Shown here one piece after another: positions 17,596-27,818 of a stretch of 64,000 nucleotides of DNA (position 1 is the first letter of the stretch; each line of letters starts with the position of its first letter). Below the pieces are notes generated by a model, which searched no databases, was not told the origin of the DNA, and saw nothing but the letters and a program-made list of their open reading frames with translations. Made by a program: the position numbers and the translations under genes. Where the stretch lies: NCBI RefSeq assembly GCF_021272205.1, contig NZ_JAJSDX010000001.1, positions 248,001-312,000 on the forward strand, in the 5' to 3' direction. Origin of the DNA: Pantoea sp. Mb-10. GTDB taxonomy: Bacteria; Pseudomonadota; Gammaproteobacteria; Enterobacterales; Enterobacteriaceae.

Positions 17596-18255
17596 ATGGA
17601 GTTTGACTGGAGCGTCATTTGGCCTGCCCTACCGATCTTGATCGACGGCGCCAAAATGACCCTGCTTATTTCCGTTCTTGGCCTGGTCGGCGGCCTGATT
17701 ATCGGCCTGGTTGCCGGCTTCGCGCGCGCGTACGGCGGCTGGATCACCAACAACATCGCGCTGGTGTTCATTGAGCTGATTCGCGGCACGCCTATTGTGG
17801 TGCAAGTGATGTTTATCTACTTTGCCCTGCCGATGGCCTTCCCCGATTTACGTATTGATCCCTTCACGGCGGCCGTGGTCACCATCATGATCAACTCCGG
17901 CGCCTATATTGCGGAAATTACCCGCGGCGCCGTGCTGTCCATCAACAAAGGGTTCCGCGAAGCCGGTCTGGCGCTGGGCCTGTCGCGCCGTGAAACGCTG
18001 CGCTATGTGATTATGCCACTGGCGCTGCGCCGTATGCTGCCGCCGCTGGGGAACCAGTGGATTGTCAGCATCAAAGACACCTCACTGTTTATCGTGATTG
18101 GCGTGGCGGAACTGACGCGTCAGGGACAAGAGATCATCGCGGGTAACTTCCGCGCGCTGGAGATCTGGAGCGCGGTCGCCATTATCTATCTGGTTATTAC
18201 GCTGGTGTTGAGCTTTGTGCTGCGCCGTATTGAGAAAAGGGTGAAAATCCTGTGA
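17596..18255 (+). CDS. glnP: Glutamine ABC transporter permease GlnP
   Basis: A 219-residue inner-membrane permease of the polar amino acid family. It has about five hydrophobic segments and the EAA loop [22 protein letters not shown] that contacts the ATPase. The length equals that of E. coli GlnP. The start at 17596 ([13 protein letters not shown]) is chosen because GGAG lies 8 nt upstream and it aligns with the E. coli N-terminus. It works as a homodimer with GlnQ. The last codons overlap glnQ by 4 nt. Confidence 0.96.
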   Translation: MEFDWSVIWPALPILIDGAKMTLLISVLGLVGGLIIGLVAGFARAYGGWITNNIALVFIELIRGTPIVVQVMFIYFALPMAFPDLRIDPFTAAVVTIMINSGAYIAEITRGAVLSINKGFREAGLALGLSRRETLRYVIMPLALRRMLPPLGNQWIVSIKDTSLFIVIGVAELTRQGQEIIAGNFRALEIWSAVAIIYLVITLVLSFVLRRIEKRVKIL

Positions 18256-18974
18256 TTGAATTTAAAAACGTCTCTAAAAACTTCGGTCAGACCAAAGTGC
18301 TGCATGACATCAACCTGAAGATCAATCAAGGCGAGGTGGTGGTGATTATCGGGCCGTCTGGCTCGGGCAAATCCACCCTGCTGCGCTGCATCAACAAGCT
18401 TGAAGAGATCAGCAGCGGTGAACTGATCGTCGATGGCATGAAAGTGAACGATCCTAAAGTCGATGAGCGCCTGATTCGTCAGGAAGCCGGCATGGTTTTC
18501 CAGCAGTTTCACCTGTTCCCGCAGATGAGCGCACTGGATAACGTGGCCTTTGGCCCTATTCGGGTTCGCGGCAGCGGCAAAGAAGAAGCACACAAACTGG
18601 CGCGCGAGCTGCTGGGTAAAGTGGGCCTGGCCGAGCGCGCACATCACTTCCCGTCCGAGCTCTCCGGTGGACAGCAGCAGCGCGTGGCCATCGCCCGTGC
18701 GCTGGCGGTAAAACCGAAAATGATGCTGTTTGATGAGCCCACATCGGCTCTCGATCCCGAGCTGCGTCACGAAGTGCTGAAGGTGATGCAGGATCTGGCC
18801 GAAGAGGGCATGACCATGGTGATTGTCACCCACGAAGTCGGCTTCGCGCAGAAGGTCGCTTCGCGTCTGATCTTCATTGATAAAGGCACTATCGCCGAAG
18901 ATGGCCACCCGGATGCGTTGATTACCAACCCGCCGAGTGAGCGCCTACGCGAGTTCCTGCAGCACGTTTCCTGA
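18252..18974 (+). CDS. glnQ: Glutamine ABC transporter ATP-binding protein GlnQ
   Basis: The 240-residue ATPase has Walker [10 protein letters not shown] at 34-42, the Q loop FQQF, signature LSGGQQQR, Walker [13 protein letters not shown] and switch histidine VTHE. The start is a GTG inside the glnP stop (GTGA overlap), so translation is coupled. It powers glutamine import with GlnH and GlnP. A terminator follows. Confidence 0.97.
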   Translation: MIEFKNVSKNFGQTKVLHDINLKINQGEVVVIIGPSGSGKSTLLRCINKLEEISSGELIVDGMKVNDPKVDERLIRQEAGMVFQQFHLFPQMSALDNVAFGPIRVRGSGKEEAHKLARELLGKVGLAERAHHFPSELSGGQQQRVAIARALAVKPKMMLFDEPTSALDPELRHEVLKVMQDLAEEGMTMVIVTHEVGFAQKVASRLIFIDKGTIAEDGHPDALITNPPSERLREFLQHVS

Positions 18975-18981
18975 TCGGCGT

Positions 18982-19012
18982 GGCGGCCTGCAGGCCGCCC
19001 GTTTTACCTTTT
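18982..19012 (+). terminator. Terminator of glnHPQ
   Basis: GGCGGCC-TGCA-GGCCGCC is followed by CGTTTTACCTTTTT. The palindrome belongs to a hairpin type that recurs at 20815, 55479 and 58087. Confidence 0.8.
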
Positions 19013-19078
19013 TAGCCGCAGTTTTTCCCGCTTATACGCTGCAATTCAACGCACGTTCTTTTGTCTTTACCCGCTGAA

Positions 19079-20005
19079 TCAACGCCCCATGCGCTGCGCG
19101 CGCGTGGCAGGCGGCATAAACGTCCAGGCGAGAAAACGGCTCTGCTTTTGGCCCTGCGCCATATCAATAATACGCACCAGATAGGCGTCGATCGCCTTCA
19201 GACGATCGCGCAGCGCGGGCAAATGCTCCTTACGCGAGACCAGCGACGTGAACCAGATAATGCGATCGGCGTACTGCGCGCTCTCCTCAATCATCTGCCC
19301 GATAAACGCCTGTTCGCCCCCCTCGCACCACAGCTCGTTATGCTGTCCGCCGAAGTTAAGCGGCGTATCGCGTTTCAATCCCAGATTGCGCACTTTGCGC
19401 TGGCTGCCAGCTGCGGCTTCGGCGGCGGAGGCGTGAAACGGCGGATTACACATCACCGCGTGATAGCGTTCGTTTTTGTGCACCACGCCGGAAAAAATCG
19501 CGCCAGCCTGTTTTTGTCGGCGCAGGCGAATACCGCGCTGCAGGCCCGGATTGCTGGCTATAATTTGGCTGGCAGCGGTGATGGCATCGGCGCTGGTGTC
19601 GGTGCCGGTAAAGCGCCAGCCATATTCCGCGTGACCAATCAGCGGATAGATACAGTTCGCGCCGCAGCCAATGTCCATGATGTCGCGCTCGCGCGGAATA
19701 GCGCCGCCGTTATCGCTGGCCAGCAAATCCGCCAGCGCGTGGACATAATCCGCACGTCCCGGCACGGGCGGCGTGAGATAGCCCTCCGGCAGCTGCCAAT
19801 TGAGGTTATAGAACAGCTTCAGCAGCGCCTGATTTAACAGCCGCACCGCCTGTGCATCGTCGAACGCAATCGACAGCTCGCCGTAACCGTTAGGCCGCAC
19901 CTTGTCCGCGAGCGGCGGGTGCGCGGCGATCAGCGCAGCAAAGTCGTACCGTCCCTGATGACGGTTACGCGGATGAAAAGGCGAGGCAGCAGCAGACTTG
20001 TTCAT
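19079..20005 (-). CDS. rlmF: 23S rRNA (adenine1618-N6)-methyltransferase RlmF
   Basis: A 308-residue SAM-dependent methyltransferase, equal in length to the E. coli protein. Recognisable blocks are LHPRNRH-like [12 protein letters not shown] near the N-terminus, [10 protein letters not shown], the SAM motif [14 protein letters not shown], the catalytic NPPF (CNPPFHAS), [15 protein letters not shown] and [15 protein letters not shown]. It methylates A1618 of 23S rRNA. The start at 20005 ([14 protein letters not shown]) is chosen over 20092, which would add unrelated residues. It sits next to glnQ as in E. coli. Confidence 0.96.
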   Translation of the reverse strand: MNKSAAASPFHPRNRHQGRYDFAALIAAHPPLADKVRPNGYGELSIAFDDAQAVRLLNQALLKLFYNLNWQLPEGYLTPPVPGRADYVHALADLLASDNGGAIPRERDIMDIGCGANCIYPLIGHAEYGWRFTGTDTSADAITAASQIIASNPGLQRGIRLRRQKQAGAIFSGVVHKNERYHAVMCNPPFHASAAEAAAGSQRKVRNLGLKRDTPLNFGGQHNELWCEGGEQAFIGQMIEESAQYADRIIWFTSLVSRKEHLPALRDRLKAIDAYLVRIIDMAQGQKQSRFLAWTFMPPATRAQRMGR

Positions 20006-20173
20006 AGCATCTCCAGAAAATAAGGCGCGTAAGATACTCCGGCTGGCGGCATCGCACAATCTGCTTACGCGATTTTCCGCCCGCGCTATCACGCTGATGC
20101 ACGCCTTATTGCCGCAAGCACGCGTGCGCCTGAGATATTACGCCACGCAGACAGACCACAACCAGGAGCAGTC

Positions 20174-20806
20174 ATGACACGCCACAAATATTCCTACCAG
20201 CCGCGCGCGGGCCACGGTTTACCGCACGATCCCCTGAACGCCATCGTGGGGCCGCGCCCTATCGGCTGGATCAGCTCGCAGAGCCAACAAGGCCAGCGCA
20301 ATCTCGCGCCCTACAGCTTCTTTAACTGCTTTAATTACACGCCACCGATTATCGGCTTTGCCAGCAGCGGTTGGAAAGACAGCGTGCGCAACATCAGCGA
20401 GAGCAAAGCGTTTGTCTGGAACCTGGCGACGCGCCCGCTGGCAGAGGCCATGAACGAAAGCTCGGCCTCGGTGCCCGCTGACCAGGATGAGTTTGCCCTT
20501 GCCGGTTTGACGCCGGTGACCGCTTCGCACGTGGATGTGAGTATGGTGGCTGAGAGCCCGGTCAACTTTGAGTGTCGCCTTACGCAGCTTATTCGCCTGC
20601 AGGATGCCCACGGCGGTGAACTGGAAAGCTGGCTGGTGCTGGGGGAAGTGGTGGCAATCCACATCGATGAGACGCTGCTGGAAAACGGGATTTATCAAAC
20701 GGCCAAAGCGCAGCCGATATTGCGCGCCGGGGGGCCTTCCGCTTATTACGCCATCAGCGAGGATCTGCGTTTTGACCTGACGCGCCCGGACGCACGCCGC
20801 AGCTAG
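20174..20806 (+). CDS. Flavin reductase-like, FMN-binding split-barrel protein
   Basis: A 210-residue protein with the flavin reductase-like domain over most of its length. It begins with PRPIGWISSQSQQGQRNLAPYSFFNCFNYTPPIIGFASSGWKDSVRNI, the FMN-binding face of the family, and has ESPVNFECRLTQLIRL, typical of flavoredoxin-like members. It probably binds FMN in the cytoplasm and reduces flavin or a small substrate; the partner is unknown. AGGAG precedes the ATG. It ends against a hairpin and the convergent lyase gene, at the left edge of the catabolic island. Confidence 0.88.
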   Translation: MTRHKYSYQPRAGHGLPHDPLNAIVGPRPIGWISSQSQQGQRNLAPYSFFNCFNYTPPIIGFASSGWKDSVRNISESKAFVWNLATRPLAEAMNESSASVPADQDEFALAGLTPVTASHVDVSMVAESPVNFECRLTQLIRLQDAHGGELESWLVLGEVVAIHIDETLLENGIYQTAKAQPILRAGGPSAYYAISEDLRFDLTRPDARRS

Positions 20807-20812
20807 ATCGTT

Positions 20813-20834
20813 AAGGCGGCCGCAGGGTCGCCTT
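20813..20834. terminator. Hairpin between convergent genes
   Basis: GGCGGCC-GCAG-GGTCGCC, extended by AA/TT on the outside, lies 7 bp after the flavin-reductase stop and 7 bp before the lyase stop. No T run longer than two follows, so termination is uncertain. Confidence 0.45.
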
Positions 20835-20840
20835 CTTCAC

Positions 20841-22343
20841 TCAACCTGGCCCGCGCCAGTGCGCCGCATTTTGCTGTAGCACCTGCACCGCCGCGGCGAT
20901 ATCCGGTGCCAACCAGCGATCCGTCTGCCAGTTTTCCACCCGTGCGCGTAGCGCCTGCAGCGCCTGTTGCGTGCCCTGCGCCAGCTGCGCTTCGCCGTGG
21001 AAGTCCAGCGCCTGCGCGGCCAGCAGGTACTCAATCGCTAAAATGTGCCATACGTTCCCCACTAGCTTGAGCAGCTTGAGTGCCGCGCCGGTGCCAAGGC
21101 TCAGGTGATCCTCCTGCAAGCCGGAGGTGACATAGTTATCCAGTACCGCAGGCTGCGCCAGCTGGCGATTCTCCGCGCACAGCGAGGCGGCGACATATTG
21201 GGCGATCATCATGCCGGAGTTCACTCCCGGCTGTGACACCAGAAAGGGGGGCAAGCCGCTCACCAGCGGGTTAACCAGGCGGTCAAGCCGCCGCTCGGCA
21301 ATGCTGCCGATTTCCGCCATCGCAATGGCCAGGAGATCCGCCGCCATCGCCACCGACTGACCGTGCGGATTGGACTGCGACACCACGCGCCAGTTATCCC
21401 GCGTTCCCAGCACCAGCGGATTGTCGGTGCAGGCGTTGAGCTCTGTTTCAATCTGCCGCACCGCGTGATCAAATTGATCGCGGCTGGCGCCGTGCACCTG
21501 CGGCATAGATCGCAGACTCATCGCATCCTGGGTACGCACGCCCACGCTGGCGGCCAGCAGGGGACTGTCTTGCAGCAACTGCCGCAGGCGTTGACCGCTG
21601 ATTTGCATCCCTGGGCTAGCTTTGAGTGCCAGCACCTCCGCATCGAACGCCGCCCGCTGCCCGCGCAGCGCCTCAAAACTCATCGCGCCAGTGACATCAG
21701 CGCAGTCCAGCAGCTGGGCGGCCTCACCCAACGCCAGGCAGGCCAATCCGGTCATACAGGGCGTGCCGTTGACCAGACTGAGTCCCTCTTTGGCGCCGGG
21801 TTGATAGGGTTCGAGCCCGATGCGCGCCAGCGCCTCACGGGCGGGCAGCGTATGTTGCTGATAATCCACGTCCCCCACGCCGATCAGCGCCAGGCCAATG
21901 TGTGCCATGTGGCTGAGATAGCCCACCGATCCTTGCGAAGGCACCTGCGGCGTGATCTGCTGGTTGAGCAGCGCCAGTAAGTGCTGTACCAGCGCAACCG
22001 ATACGCCCGATTTCCCCTGACTGTAATTGGCGATAGCGGCGCACATAATGGCGCGCGTCTGCGCGCGCGTCAGCAGCGGGCCCACCCCGCAGGCGTGGCT
22101 TAATAACGTATTGCGCGACAGCAGACACAGCTGATCGTCGGGCAGCGTGATGTTGCACAGCGCCCCCAGCCCGGTGTTGATGCCGTAGGCGATATGGCCA
22201 CACGCCACAATGTGATCCACGATCGCACGTCCCTGCGCAATGCGCTGCCAGGCGCCCGCGCTGAGCGTTAGCTCCGCATCCTGACACGCCACCGCCACCA
22301 CGCTCTGCCAGTTGATTGGCCCATCGCCCCACACCACGCTCAT
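20841..22343 (-). CDS. Histidine/aromatic ammonia-lyase family protein lacking the MIO triad
   Basis: A 500-residue member of the HAL/PAL family. It keeps [10 protein letters not shown] (Tyr53 equivalent), the NACTDNPL helix, [11 protein letters not shown] and QEDHLSLG. At the place where family members carry Ala-Ser-Gly, which cyclises to the MIO electrophile (GSVGASGD in the true HutH at 30768), this protein reads [11 protein letters not shown] (138-148). It therefore cannot form MIO in the usual way and is unlikely to be an ordinary histidase. MIO-free relatives of this fold are known to eliminate better leaving groups such as trimethylamine (ergothionase). The start overlaps the stop of the transporter ATPase by 4 nt, so uptake and lyase are coupled. 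The true substrate is unknown. Confidence 0.85.
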   Translation of the reverse strand: MSVVWGDGPINWQSVVAVACQDAELTLSAGAWQRIAQGRAIVDHIVACGHIAYGINTGLGALCNITLPDDQLCLLSRNTLLSHACGVGPLLTRAQTRAIMCAAIANYSQGKSGVSVALVQHLLALLNQQITPQVPSQGSVGYLSHMAHIGLALIGVGDVDYQQHTLPAREALARIGLEPYQPGAKEGLSLVNGTPCMTGLACLALGEAAQLLDCADVTGAMSFEALRGQRAAFDAEVLALKASPGMQISGQRLRQLLQDSPLLAASVGVRTQDAMSLRSMPQVHGASRDQFDHAVRQIETELNACTDNPLVLGTRDNWRVVSQSNPHGQSVAMAADLLAIAMAEIGSIAERRLDRLVNPLVSGLPPFLVSQPGVNSGMMIAQYVAASLCAENRQLAQPAVLDNYVTSGLQEDHLSLGTGAALKLLKLVGNVWHILAIEYLLAAQALDFHGEAQLAQGTQQALQALRARVENWQTDRWLAPDIAAAVQVLQQNAAHWRGPG

Positions 22344-23137
22344 CGCGGCTGCTCCGCAACGTGCTGGTGACGCGAAATGAACTGCTGGAAACGCGGCGAG
22401 CCCTCCGCACCAAACAGGCGCTCCGGCGGACCTTCGCAGTCAATTTTCCCCTGATGCATAAACACTACGCGGTTCGACACATGCCGTGCAAAGCCCATTT
22501 CATGGGTGACCACCAGCATGGTACGCCCCTCCTCTGCCAAGCTGCGCATCACGCTCAGCACATCCCCCACCAGCTCGGGATCCAGGGCCGACGTCGGTTC
22601 ATCAAAGAGCATCACCTCCGGGTCCATCGCCAGCGCACGGGCGATCGCGACGCGCTGCTGCTGTCCCCCTGAGAGCTGGGCCGGATAAAAATCTTTGCGG
22701 TTCAGTAACCCAACGCGATCCAGCAGCTGCTCAGCCTGCGCGATACAGCTTTTTTTGTCGCGCTTGAGCACGTAGTGCGGTCCTTCAATCACGTTTTGCA
22801 GCACGGTCATGTGGGACCACAAATTGAAATTCTGAAACACCATGCCGAGCCGCGCGCGCAACCGCTCAATTTGCTGAGGATTCGCGGCGAGCGCGCGGCC
22901 GCGTCCATCGCGCTTCATTGCGATGGTCTCGCCCCCCACGCTCACCACGCCGTTATCTGGCGTCTCCAGCAGATTGATACAGCGTAAAAAGGTGCTTTTT
23001 CCCGATCCGCTGGCACCCAAAATGGCGATCACGTCGCCCTGCTGCGCCTGCAGCGAGATCCCTTTTAATACCTCGAGCGCGCCGAACGATTTACTGAGTT
23101 CGGTCACGGACAACGTCACAGGTGAAGGCATTGACAT
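22340..23137 (-). CDS. Polar amino acid ABC transporter ATP-binding protein
   Basis: A 265-residue ATPase of the HisP/GlnQ type: Walker [10 protein letters not shown] near 37, signature LSGGQQQR, Walker [13 protein letters not shown] and switch VTHEMGF. The insert with [31 protein letters not shown] resembles HisP and octopine/histidine transport ATPases. The ATG at 23137 has GGAGAG upstream and is 1 nt past the stop of the permease gene. It is the fourth gene of a five-gene operon ending in the MIO-less lyase. The substrate is inferred to be a histidine-like compound from context only. Confidence 0.93.
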   Translation of the reverse strand: MSMPSPVTLSVTELSKSFGALEVLKGISLQAQQGDVIAILGASGSGKSTFLRCINLLETPDNGVVSVGGETIAMKRDGRGRALAANPQQIERLRARLGMVFQNFNLWSHMTVLQNVIEGPHYVLKRDKKSCIAQAEQLLDRVGLLNRKDFYPAQLSGGQQQRVAIARALAMDPEVMLFDEPTSALDPELVGDVLSVMRSLAEEGRTMLVVTHEMGFARHVSNRVVFMHQGKIDCEGPPERLFGAEGSPRFQQFISRHQHVAEQPR

Positions 23138-23138
23138 A

Positions 23139-23867
23139 TTACTCTCCGGCCAGCGGGTTAATGGCGGGCAGCGTTTTTTTTCCACTGCGCTGCATTGGGG
23201 TTAGACGGCGCTCAATCAGCGCGTAAAGTTGCACAATAATAAAATTGAGAAGCAGGTAGATCGCCGCCGCACAGAGAAACACTTCCATTGTGCGATAGGT
23301 TCGCTGGATGATCTGCTGCGCCACGCCGGTCACATCCCAGACGGTGACCAGACTGGCCAGCGCGGTAGATTTCACCAGCAAAATGGCCTCGGTGGAGTAC
23401 GCGGGCAGCGCATAGCGCAGCACAATCGGTGCGACGATTCGCCGCAGCAGCACGCCGCGGGACATGCCGCAGGCCAGTCCCGCTTCCACCTGACCCGCAG
23501 GCACCGCCAGCAGCCCCCCACGCAATATTTCAGCGGTGTAGGCGGCGGTACACAGTGATAACGCCAGCACCGCGCAAATAAAGGGTTCACGCAGCAGCGG
23601 CCACAGGATGCTGTGTCGCACCGCACCAAACTGGCCCAAGCCGTAATAAATTAAAAACAGCTGAATCAGCAGCGGCGATCCGCGAAACACCAGAATGTAG
23701 CCGCGGGCAAACCCGCTCAGTAAGCGCCAGCGACTCATGCGCATCGCCAGAATCACCAGCGCCAGCAGCCCTCCGCACAGGAATGCGCTAATAAACAGCC
23801 CCAGCGTCACCGGCAGCGCGGCGCAAAGCGTGAGAAACGTGTCCAGAAGAAAGGCAAAATCAACCAT
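23139..23867 (-). CDS. Amino acid ABC transporter permease, HisM-like
   Basis: A 242-residue permease with about five membrane segments and the EAA loop [48 protein letters not shown] is typical of the HisM side of histidine/arginine/octopine importers. AAGGAG lies upstream of the ATG at 23867; the longer reading frame from 23933 would overlap the other permease gene. It pairs with the permease gene before it. Confidence 0.92.
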   Translation of the reverse strand: MVDFAFLLDTFLTLCAALPVTLGLFISAFLCGGLLALVILAMRMSRWRLLSGFARGYILVFRGSPLLIQLFLIYYGLGQFGAVRHSILWPLLREPFICAVLALSLCTAAYTAEILRGGLLAVPAGQVEAGLACGMSRGVLLRRIVAPIVLRYALPAYSTEAILLVKSTALASLVTVWDVTGVAQQIIQRTYRTMEVFLCAAAIYLLLNFIIVQLYALIERRLTPMQRSGKKTLPAINPLAGE

Positions 23868-23877
23868 AGAGAGCTCC

Positions 23878-24597
23878 TTAGGGCTGCGCCGCCGTGCGGC
23901 TCTGCCATGCGCGTCCCATGCGCTGTTCCGCACGGCGAAACGCGTGATTCGACAGCAGCGTCAACAGCAAATAGCCGCCCGCGCCTATCAGGTAAAAGGT
24001 GAAATAGTTACGCGTGGAGCCCGCCGCCACCTGACTGGCACGCATCAGCTCCACAATGCCAATCACCGAAACCAGCGCCGAATCCTTCAGGCTCATTTGC
24101 CAGACGTTAGACAAGCCGGGCAGCGCATACCGCACAATCTGCGGCAACATCACGCGCTGCAAAATGCGCCAGCGCGGCATCCCGATCGCCACTGCCGCCT
24201 CGATTTCGCCCGGTGCCAGCGCCAGGCGCGCCGCGCGATACACCTCGCCCTGATACGCACCCGAGATCAGTCCAATCGCCAGCGCGCCAATCAGGAACGG
24301 CGGCGCTTCAATAAACCCCTCGGCGCCAAACAGGTGCCCCATCAGCGTGATCATCCCCGACCCGCCGAAGTAGAACAGGTAGATCACCAGCAGCTCCGGG
24401 ATGCCGCGGAAGCCAACGGAATAGCCTTCACCTGCCCAGCGCCATCGGCGTCGCGTCGACAGCCGCGCCGCCGCAACGGCAGCGCCCGCTATCGCGCCGA
24501 TCAGCAGCGCCGACAGCGACAGCAGCAGCGTGGTCAACGTGGCCATCAGCAGGAGCCGTCCCCAACCGTCAGCGCCAAAACTCAGCAGGCTCAACAT
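23878..24597 (-). CDS. Amino acid ABC transporter permease, HisQ-like
   Basis: A 239-residue polytopic membrane protein. It has FRGIPELLVIYLFYFGGSG, a HisQ-type motif, and the EAA loop IEAAVAIGMPRWRILQRVMLPQIVRYALPG. With the HisM-like protein it forms the membrane channel of the importer. It starts 12 nt after the binding-protein gene with GAGG before the ATG. Confidence 0.92.
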   Translation of the reverse strand: MLSLLSFGADGWGRLLLMATLTTLLLSLSALLIGAIAGAAVAAARLSTRRRWRWAGEGYSVGFRGIPELLVIYLFYFGGSGMITLMGHLFGAEGFIEAPPFLIGALAIGLISGAYQGEVYRAARLALAPGEIEAAVAIGMPRWRILQRVMLPQIVRYALPGLSNVWQMSLKDSALVSVIGIVELMRASQVAAGSTRNYFTFYLIGAGGYLLLTLLSNHAFRRAEQRMGRAWQSRTAAQP

Positions 24598-24609
24598 GTC
24601 TCACCTCAC

Positions 24610-25452
24610 TCATGGGGTTACGTCGGTTTTAAACCACTTTTCACTGAGTTTCTTCACCGTCCCGTCCGCCAGCGCAGCCTTGATGGCGGTATCGAGTTTG
24701 GCTTTCAACGCGCTGTCCGCCATACGCACCCCCATGGCCTCACCCTCACCCCAGATCGGGCCACCTAACTGCGGGCCGCTGAAGGTCAGGTTGCTGTTTT
24801 CTTTACGCGCCAGCATCGATTGCGCAAACGTGACATCGTCAAACACCGCATCAATGCGTCCGGCCTGCAGATCCAAAATGGCGTCTGAGGAGGCGGTATA
24901 TTCCCGGATGTCCGCGATATCTTTGAAATATTTATCGATAAACGGCGTGTAGACGGTGCCCGAAGCAATGCCGATGGTTTTGCCTTTCAGCGCCGCTCTG
25001 AGCGGCGCAATAGCCGCTTGTATGGCTTTTTCATCGTCATGCAATTTGAGAATGGTGTGCTCGGCAGGCAGCAGCGGCGCGTCTTTACTGCTGATGAATG
25101 TGGCCGGCGTGGAGGCATAGGGAACGGTAAAGCTGACCACTTTTTTGCGCTCCGGTGTGATCACTATCGCGTCCATGATCACGTCATATTTACCGGCGTT
25201 CAAACCGGCAATCATGCCGTCCCAGTTTTGCACCACCAGCTTGCACTCCGTGCCCATTCGCTTGCAGAGATCCGTCATCAACTCAGGTTCAAAGCCGCCC
25301 AACGCCCCGCCAGGCAGCGTCAGGTTCCAGGGCTCATAACTGCCTTCAGTGGCGATAGTCAGAGGTTTAGCCTGCGCACTCATTGCGCTCACCAGCAGGC
25401 TGGCAAACAGCGCGTTAAGACAAAAACGGCGGATCAAAGGGGTGGATGTCAT
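24610..25452 (-). CDS. Periplasmic amino acid-binding protein of the hut-linked ABC transporter
   Basis: A 280-residue family 3 binding protein with a Sec signal ending near SAQA|K. It follows the pattern LTIATEGSYEPWNL, GFEPELMTDLCKRMG, NWDGMIAGLNAGKYDVIMDAIVITPERKKVVSFT and KLSEKWFK, near lysine/arginine/ornithine, histidine and octopine binding proteins. It is the first gene of the importer-lyase operon. A TGTATATACA palindrome (HutC-type operator) lies 67 nt upstream of the ATG, linking it to hut control. AGGAG precedes the start. The ligand cannot be read from sequence. Confidence 0.92.
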   Translation of the reverse strand: MTSTPLIRRFCLNALFASLLVSAMSAQAKPLTIATEGSYEPWNLTLPGGALGGFEPELMTDLCKRMGTECKLVVQNWDGMIAGLNAGKYDVIMDAIVITPERKKVVSFTVPYASTPATFISSKDAPLLPAEHTILKLHDDEKAIQAAIAPLRAALKGKTIGIASGTVYTPFIDKYFKDIADIREYTASSDAILDLQAGRIDAVFDDVTFAQSMLARKENSNLTFSGPQLGGPIWGEGEAMGVRMADSALKAKLDTAIKAALADGTVKKLSEKWFKTDVTP

Positions 25453-25518
25453 GCGGTTTCTCCTGGTCAAGCGTCAACAAGCACGGTTAAAGGTGTCCAT
25501 GCAGCAAATGACATTGCA

Positions 25519-25528
25519 TGTATATACA
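25519..25528. promoter_or_regulatory. HutC-type operator, transporter-lyase operon
   Basis: TGTATATACA is a perfect dyad identical to those before hutC (30502) and between hutI and hutF (27785). The 275-bp gap it sits in, between the binding-protein gene and hutG, holds no other recognisable feature. Confidence 0.75.
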
Positions 25529-25727
25529 ACCTAGCAAGCGCTGTGCCAGAAACGCGCCCGCCGCCTGCTGGGCGTGGACGCGCGGCGGCACAGCGCGCAC
25601 GCACCTTTTTGGCGCAGCGCGCACGCTTATAGTGAAATGCAGATCGGGAAAAGAAGAGGAGGTGCGGGCAGACGCTGCGCTGAGGCGCGTCGCGCTGCCC
25701 GCGGTCTGGCAAGGAAAACGGCGTGGT

Positions 25728-26519
25728 TCAGACAGCCGCGCCGGCGGCCAGCAGCGCCTTGATAAGCGCTTTTAACACGGTTTGCAACTGTGCGGCGCGC
25801 GCCTGCTGCCACGCGTACGGCGGCGTTTCATCCATGTAATTTAGCTGCGCCAGCTCCAGCTGTACCGCCTGTACCCGCTGTTCCGGCTGTCCGTAAGCGC
25901 GCGTAATATAGCCGCCTTTGAACCGGCCATTCACCACCCAGCTGAACGCCGTCTGTTGGGCGCACACGGCCTGCAACGCCTCACTAACCGCCGCAGAACA
26001 GCTGGCCCCGTCGTTGGTACCGATATTGATGTCCGGCAAGCGTCCGCTAAATAAACGCGGGATCGCCGAAGCAATCGAGTGCGCGTCAAACAGCAGCGCA
26101 TAGCCGTGTTCCGCTTTCAATCGCGCCAGTTCGCGCTGTATCTGCTGATGGTAAGGCTGCCAGATGGTCTCAAGATCGCGCTGGCGCACCTTTGTATCCG
26201 GCGTGTTGCCCGGCGCGAAGGTGGGCGTGCCGTCAAACAGCGTTTCGGGAAAGAGCCCGGTGGTCGCCGTGCTATAGAGCGGCTGATTATCGGCGGGTCG
26301 GTTAAGATCGATCACATAACGCGAATAGCGTCCAATGAGCACGCTGGCACCCAGATCGCGCACAAAGTCATACAGCAGCGGTATGTGCCAGTCGGTATCG
26401 GGCAGGCCGCGCGCCGCCTCGCTCAATCCGGCTTCAACTTCCGGGGTTAACTGCGTGCCCGCATGCGGAATGCTCACCAGCAGCGGCAGCGTACCGGCGG
26501 TAAAATCAAAAGGTGTCAT
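25728..26519 (-). CDS. hutG: N-formylglutamate deformylase HutG
   Basis: A 263-residue amidohydrolase of the N-formylglutamate amidohydrolase family (PF05013), not the arginase-like formiminoglutamase also called HutG. Conserved blocks include [42 protein letters not shown] and NDGASC. It releases formate and glutamate, the last step of the five-step histidine pathway, and requires the HutF product made by the gene at 27819. The ATG overlaps the hutI stop by 4 nt. A longer start at 26549 is less likely. Confidence 0.93.
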   Translation of the reverse strand: MTPFDFTAGTLPLLVSIPHAGTQLTPEVEAGLSEAARGLPDTDWHIPLLYDFVRDLGASVLIGRYSRYVIDLNRPADNQPLYSTATTGLFPETLFDGTPTFAPGNTPDTKVRQRDLETIWQPYHQQIQRELARLKAEHGYALLFDAHSIASAIPRLFSGRLPDINIGTNDGASCSAAVSEALQAVCAQQTAFSWVVNGRFKGGYITRAYGQPEQRVQAVQLELAQLNYMDETPPYAWQQARAAQLQTVLKALIKALLAAGAAV

Positions 26520-27733
26520 TGCGCGTCTCCACGATAGATAACCTGGCACGGCAGTTGCCCGCCCAGCCAGTAAGCCAACTCTGCCGGGCGCTGCAGATCC
26601 CAGCGCACGAAATTTGCTACCTTACCTGGCTCCAGCGAGCCGTGCGTCTGCTCCATTCCCAGCGCTTTCGCGCCCCACAGCGTCACGCCCGCCAGCGCCT
26701 CTTCCGGCGTTAAGCCAAACAGCGTACAGCCCATATTGAGCATCAGGCGCAGCGACAGCGCCGGAGACGTACCCGGATTGGCATCGCTGGCCAGCGCCAT
26801 CGGCACGCCATGTTCACGAAACAGCGCCACCGGTGGACGCTGCGTTTCGCGCAGCAGGTAAAACGCGCCCGGCAGCAGCACCGCGACGGTGCCGTGCTGC
26901 GCCATGGCAATGACATCAGCCTCGGTCGCATACTCCAAATGATCCGCCGAGAGCGCACCATAGCGGGCCGCCAGCGCGGCCCCGCCCAGCGCCGAGAGCT
27001 GCTCGGCGTGCAGTTTCACCGGCAAGCCCAGCGCGCGGGCTTTATCGAACACCGCGCTGACCTGCGCCGGTGAGAGCGCCAAGTGCTCACAAAACGCGTC
27101 TACCGCATCCGCCAGCCCCTCGGCTTTGACCTGCGGCAGCAGTTGATCGCAGATGATATCGATCCAGTCCTGGGGCTGATGGGCAAACTCCGGTGGAAAA
27201 CCGTGGGCCGCCAGACAGGTGGCGCGCACATCCACCGGCACTGTCTGCGCCAGCGTGCGTATGGCACGCAGCAGCCTCAGCTCGCTGGCCTCATCCAACC
27301 CGTAGCCAGATTTGATCTCTACCGTAGTGACGCCTTCCGCCAGCAGGCGCGCCAGTCGCGCGCGCGCACACGCCACCAACTGCGGCTCCGTGGCGGCGCG
27401 CGTGGCGCGCACCGTGGCCAGAATACCGCCACCTTGGGCGGCAATCTCGGCGTAGCTGACGCCGTTGAGACGCTGCTCAAACTCCTCGCTGCGGTCACCG
27501 CCGAACATCAGATGCGTATGACAATCCACCAGCCCCGGCGTAATGATCCCGCCGTCAAACGTGTGCTGCTGGCGTGCCGAGAACGGCGGCAGCGCGCGAC
27601 GCGGCCCGACCCACACGATCTTACCGTTATCTACCGCCAGCGCCCCGTCAGGCACCAGGTTATAGCGCCCGTCGCGCATGGTGACGATATCGGCCCCCAG
27701 CCACAGGCTGTCGATCTGCTGCGTTGCTGCCAT
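26516..27733 (-). CDS. hutI: Imidazolonepropionase HutI
   Basis: A 405-residue metal-dependent amidohydrolase that opens imidazolone-5-propionate to N-formimino-L-glutamate. Visible motifs: [16 protein letters not shown] (first metal histidines), [49 protein letters not shown] and [18 protein letters not shown] precedes the ATG at 27733. It is divergent from hutF with a HutC-type operator between them and is coupled to hutG. Confidence 0.96.
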   Translation of the reverse strand: MAATQQIDSLWLGADIVTMRDGRYNLVPDGALAVDNGKIVWVGPRRALPPFSARQQHTFDGGIITPGLVDCHTHLMFGGDRSEEFEQRLNGVSYAEIAAQGGGILATVRATRAATEPQLVACARARLARLLAEGVTTVEIKSGYGLDEASELRLLRAIRTLAQTVPVDVRATCLAAHGFPPEFAHQPQDWIDIICDQLLPQVKAEGLADAVDAFCEHLALSPAQVSAVFDKARALGLPVKLHAEQLSALGGAALAARYGALSADHLEYATEADVIAMAQHGTVAVLLPGAFYLLRETQRPPVALFREHGVPMALASDANPGTSPALSLRLMLNMGCTLFGLTPEEALAGVTLWGAKALGMEQTHGSLEPGKVANFVRWDLQRPAELAYWLGGQLPCQVIYRGDAQ

Positions 27734-27784
27734 CTTGCTCCCCTTCGCGTCCGGCGATTTACACTGCGCGTTAAAGTATGTATA

Positions 27785-27794
27785 TGTATATACA
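27785..27794. promoter_or_regulatory. HutC-type operator between hutIG and hutFD
   Basis: TGTATATACA, preceded by another TATGTATA half, lies in the 85-bp divergent gap between hutI and hutF and could repress both directions. Confidence 0.75.
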
Positions 27795-27818
27795 ACTTAA
27801 TGTGCGCGAGAATCAACC

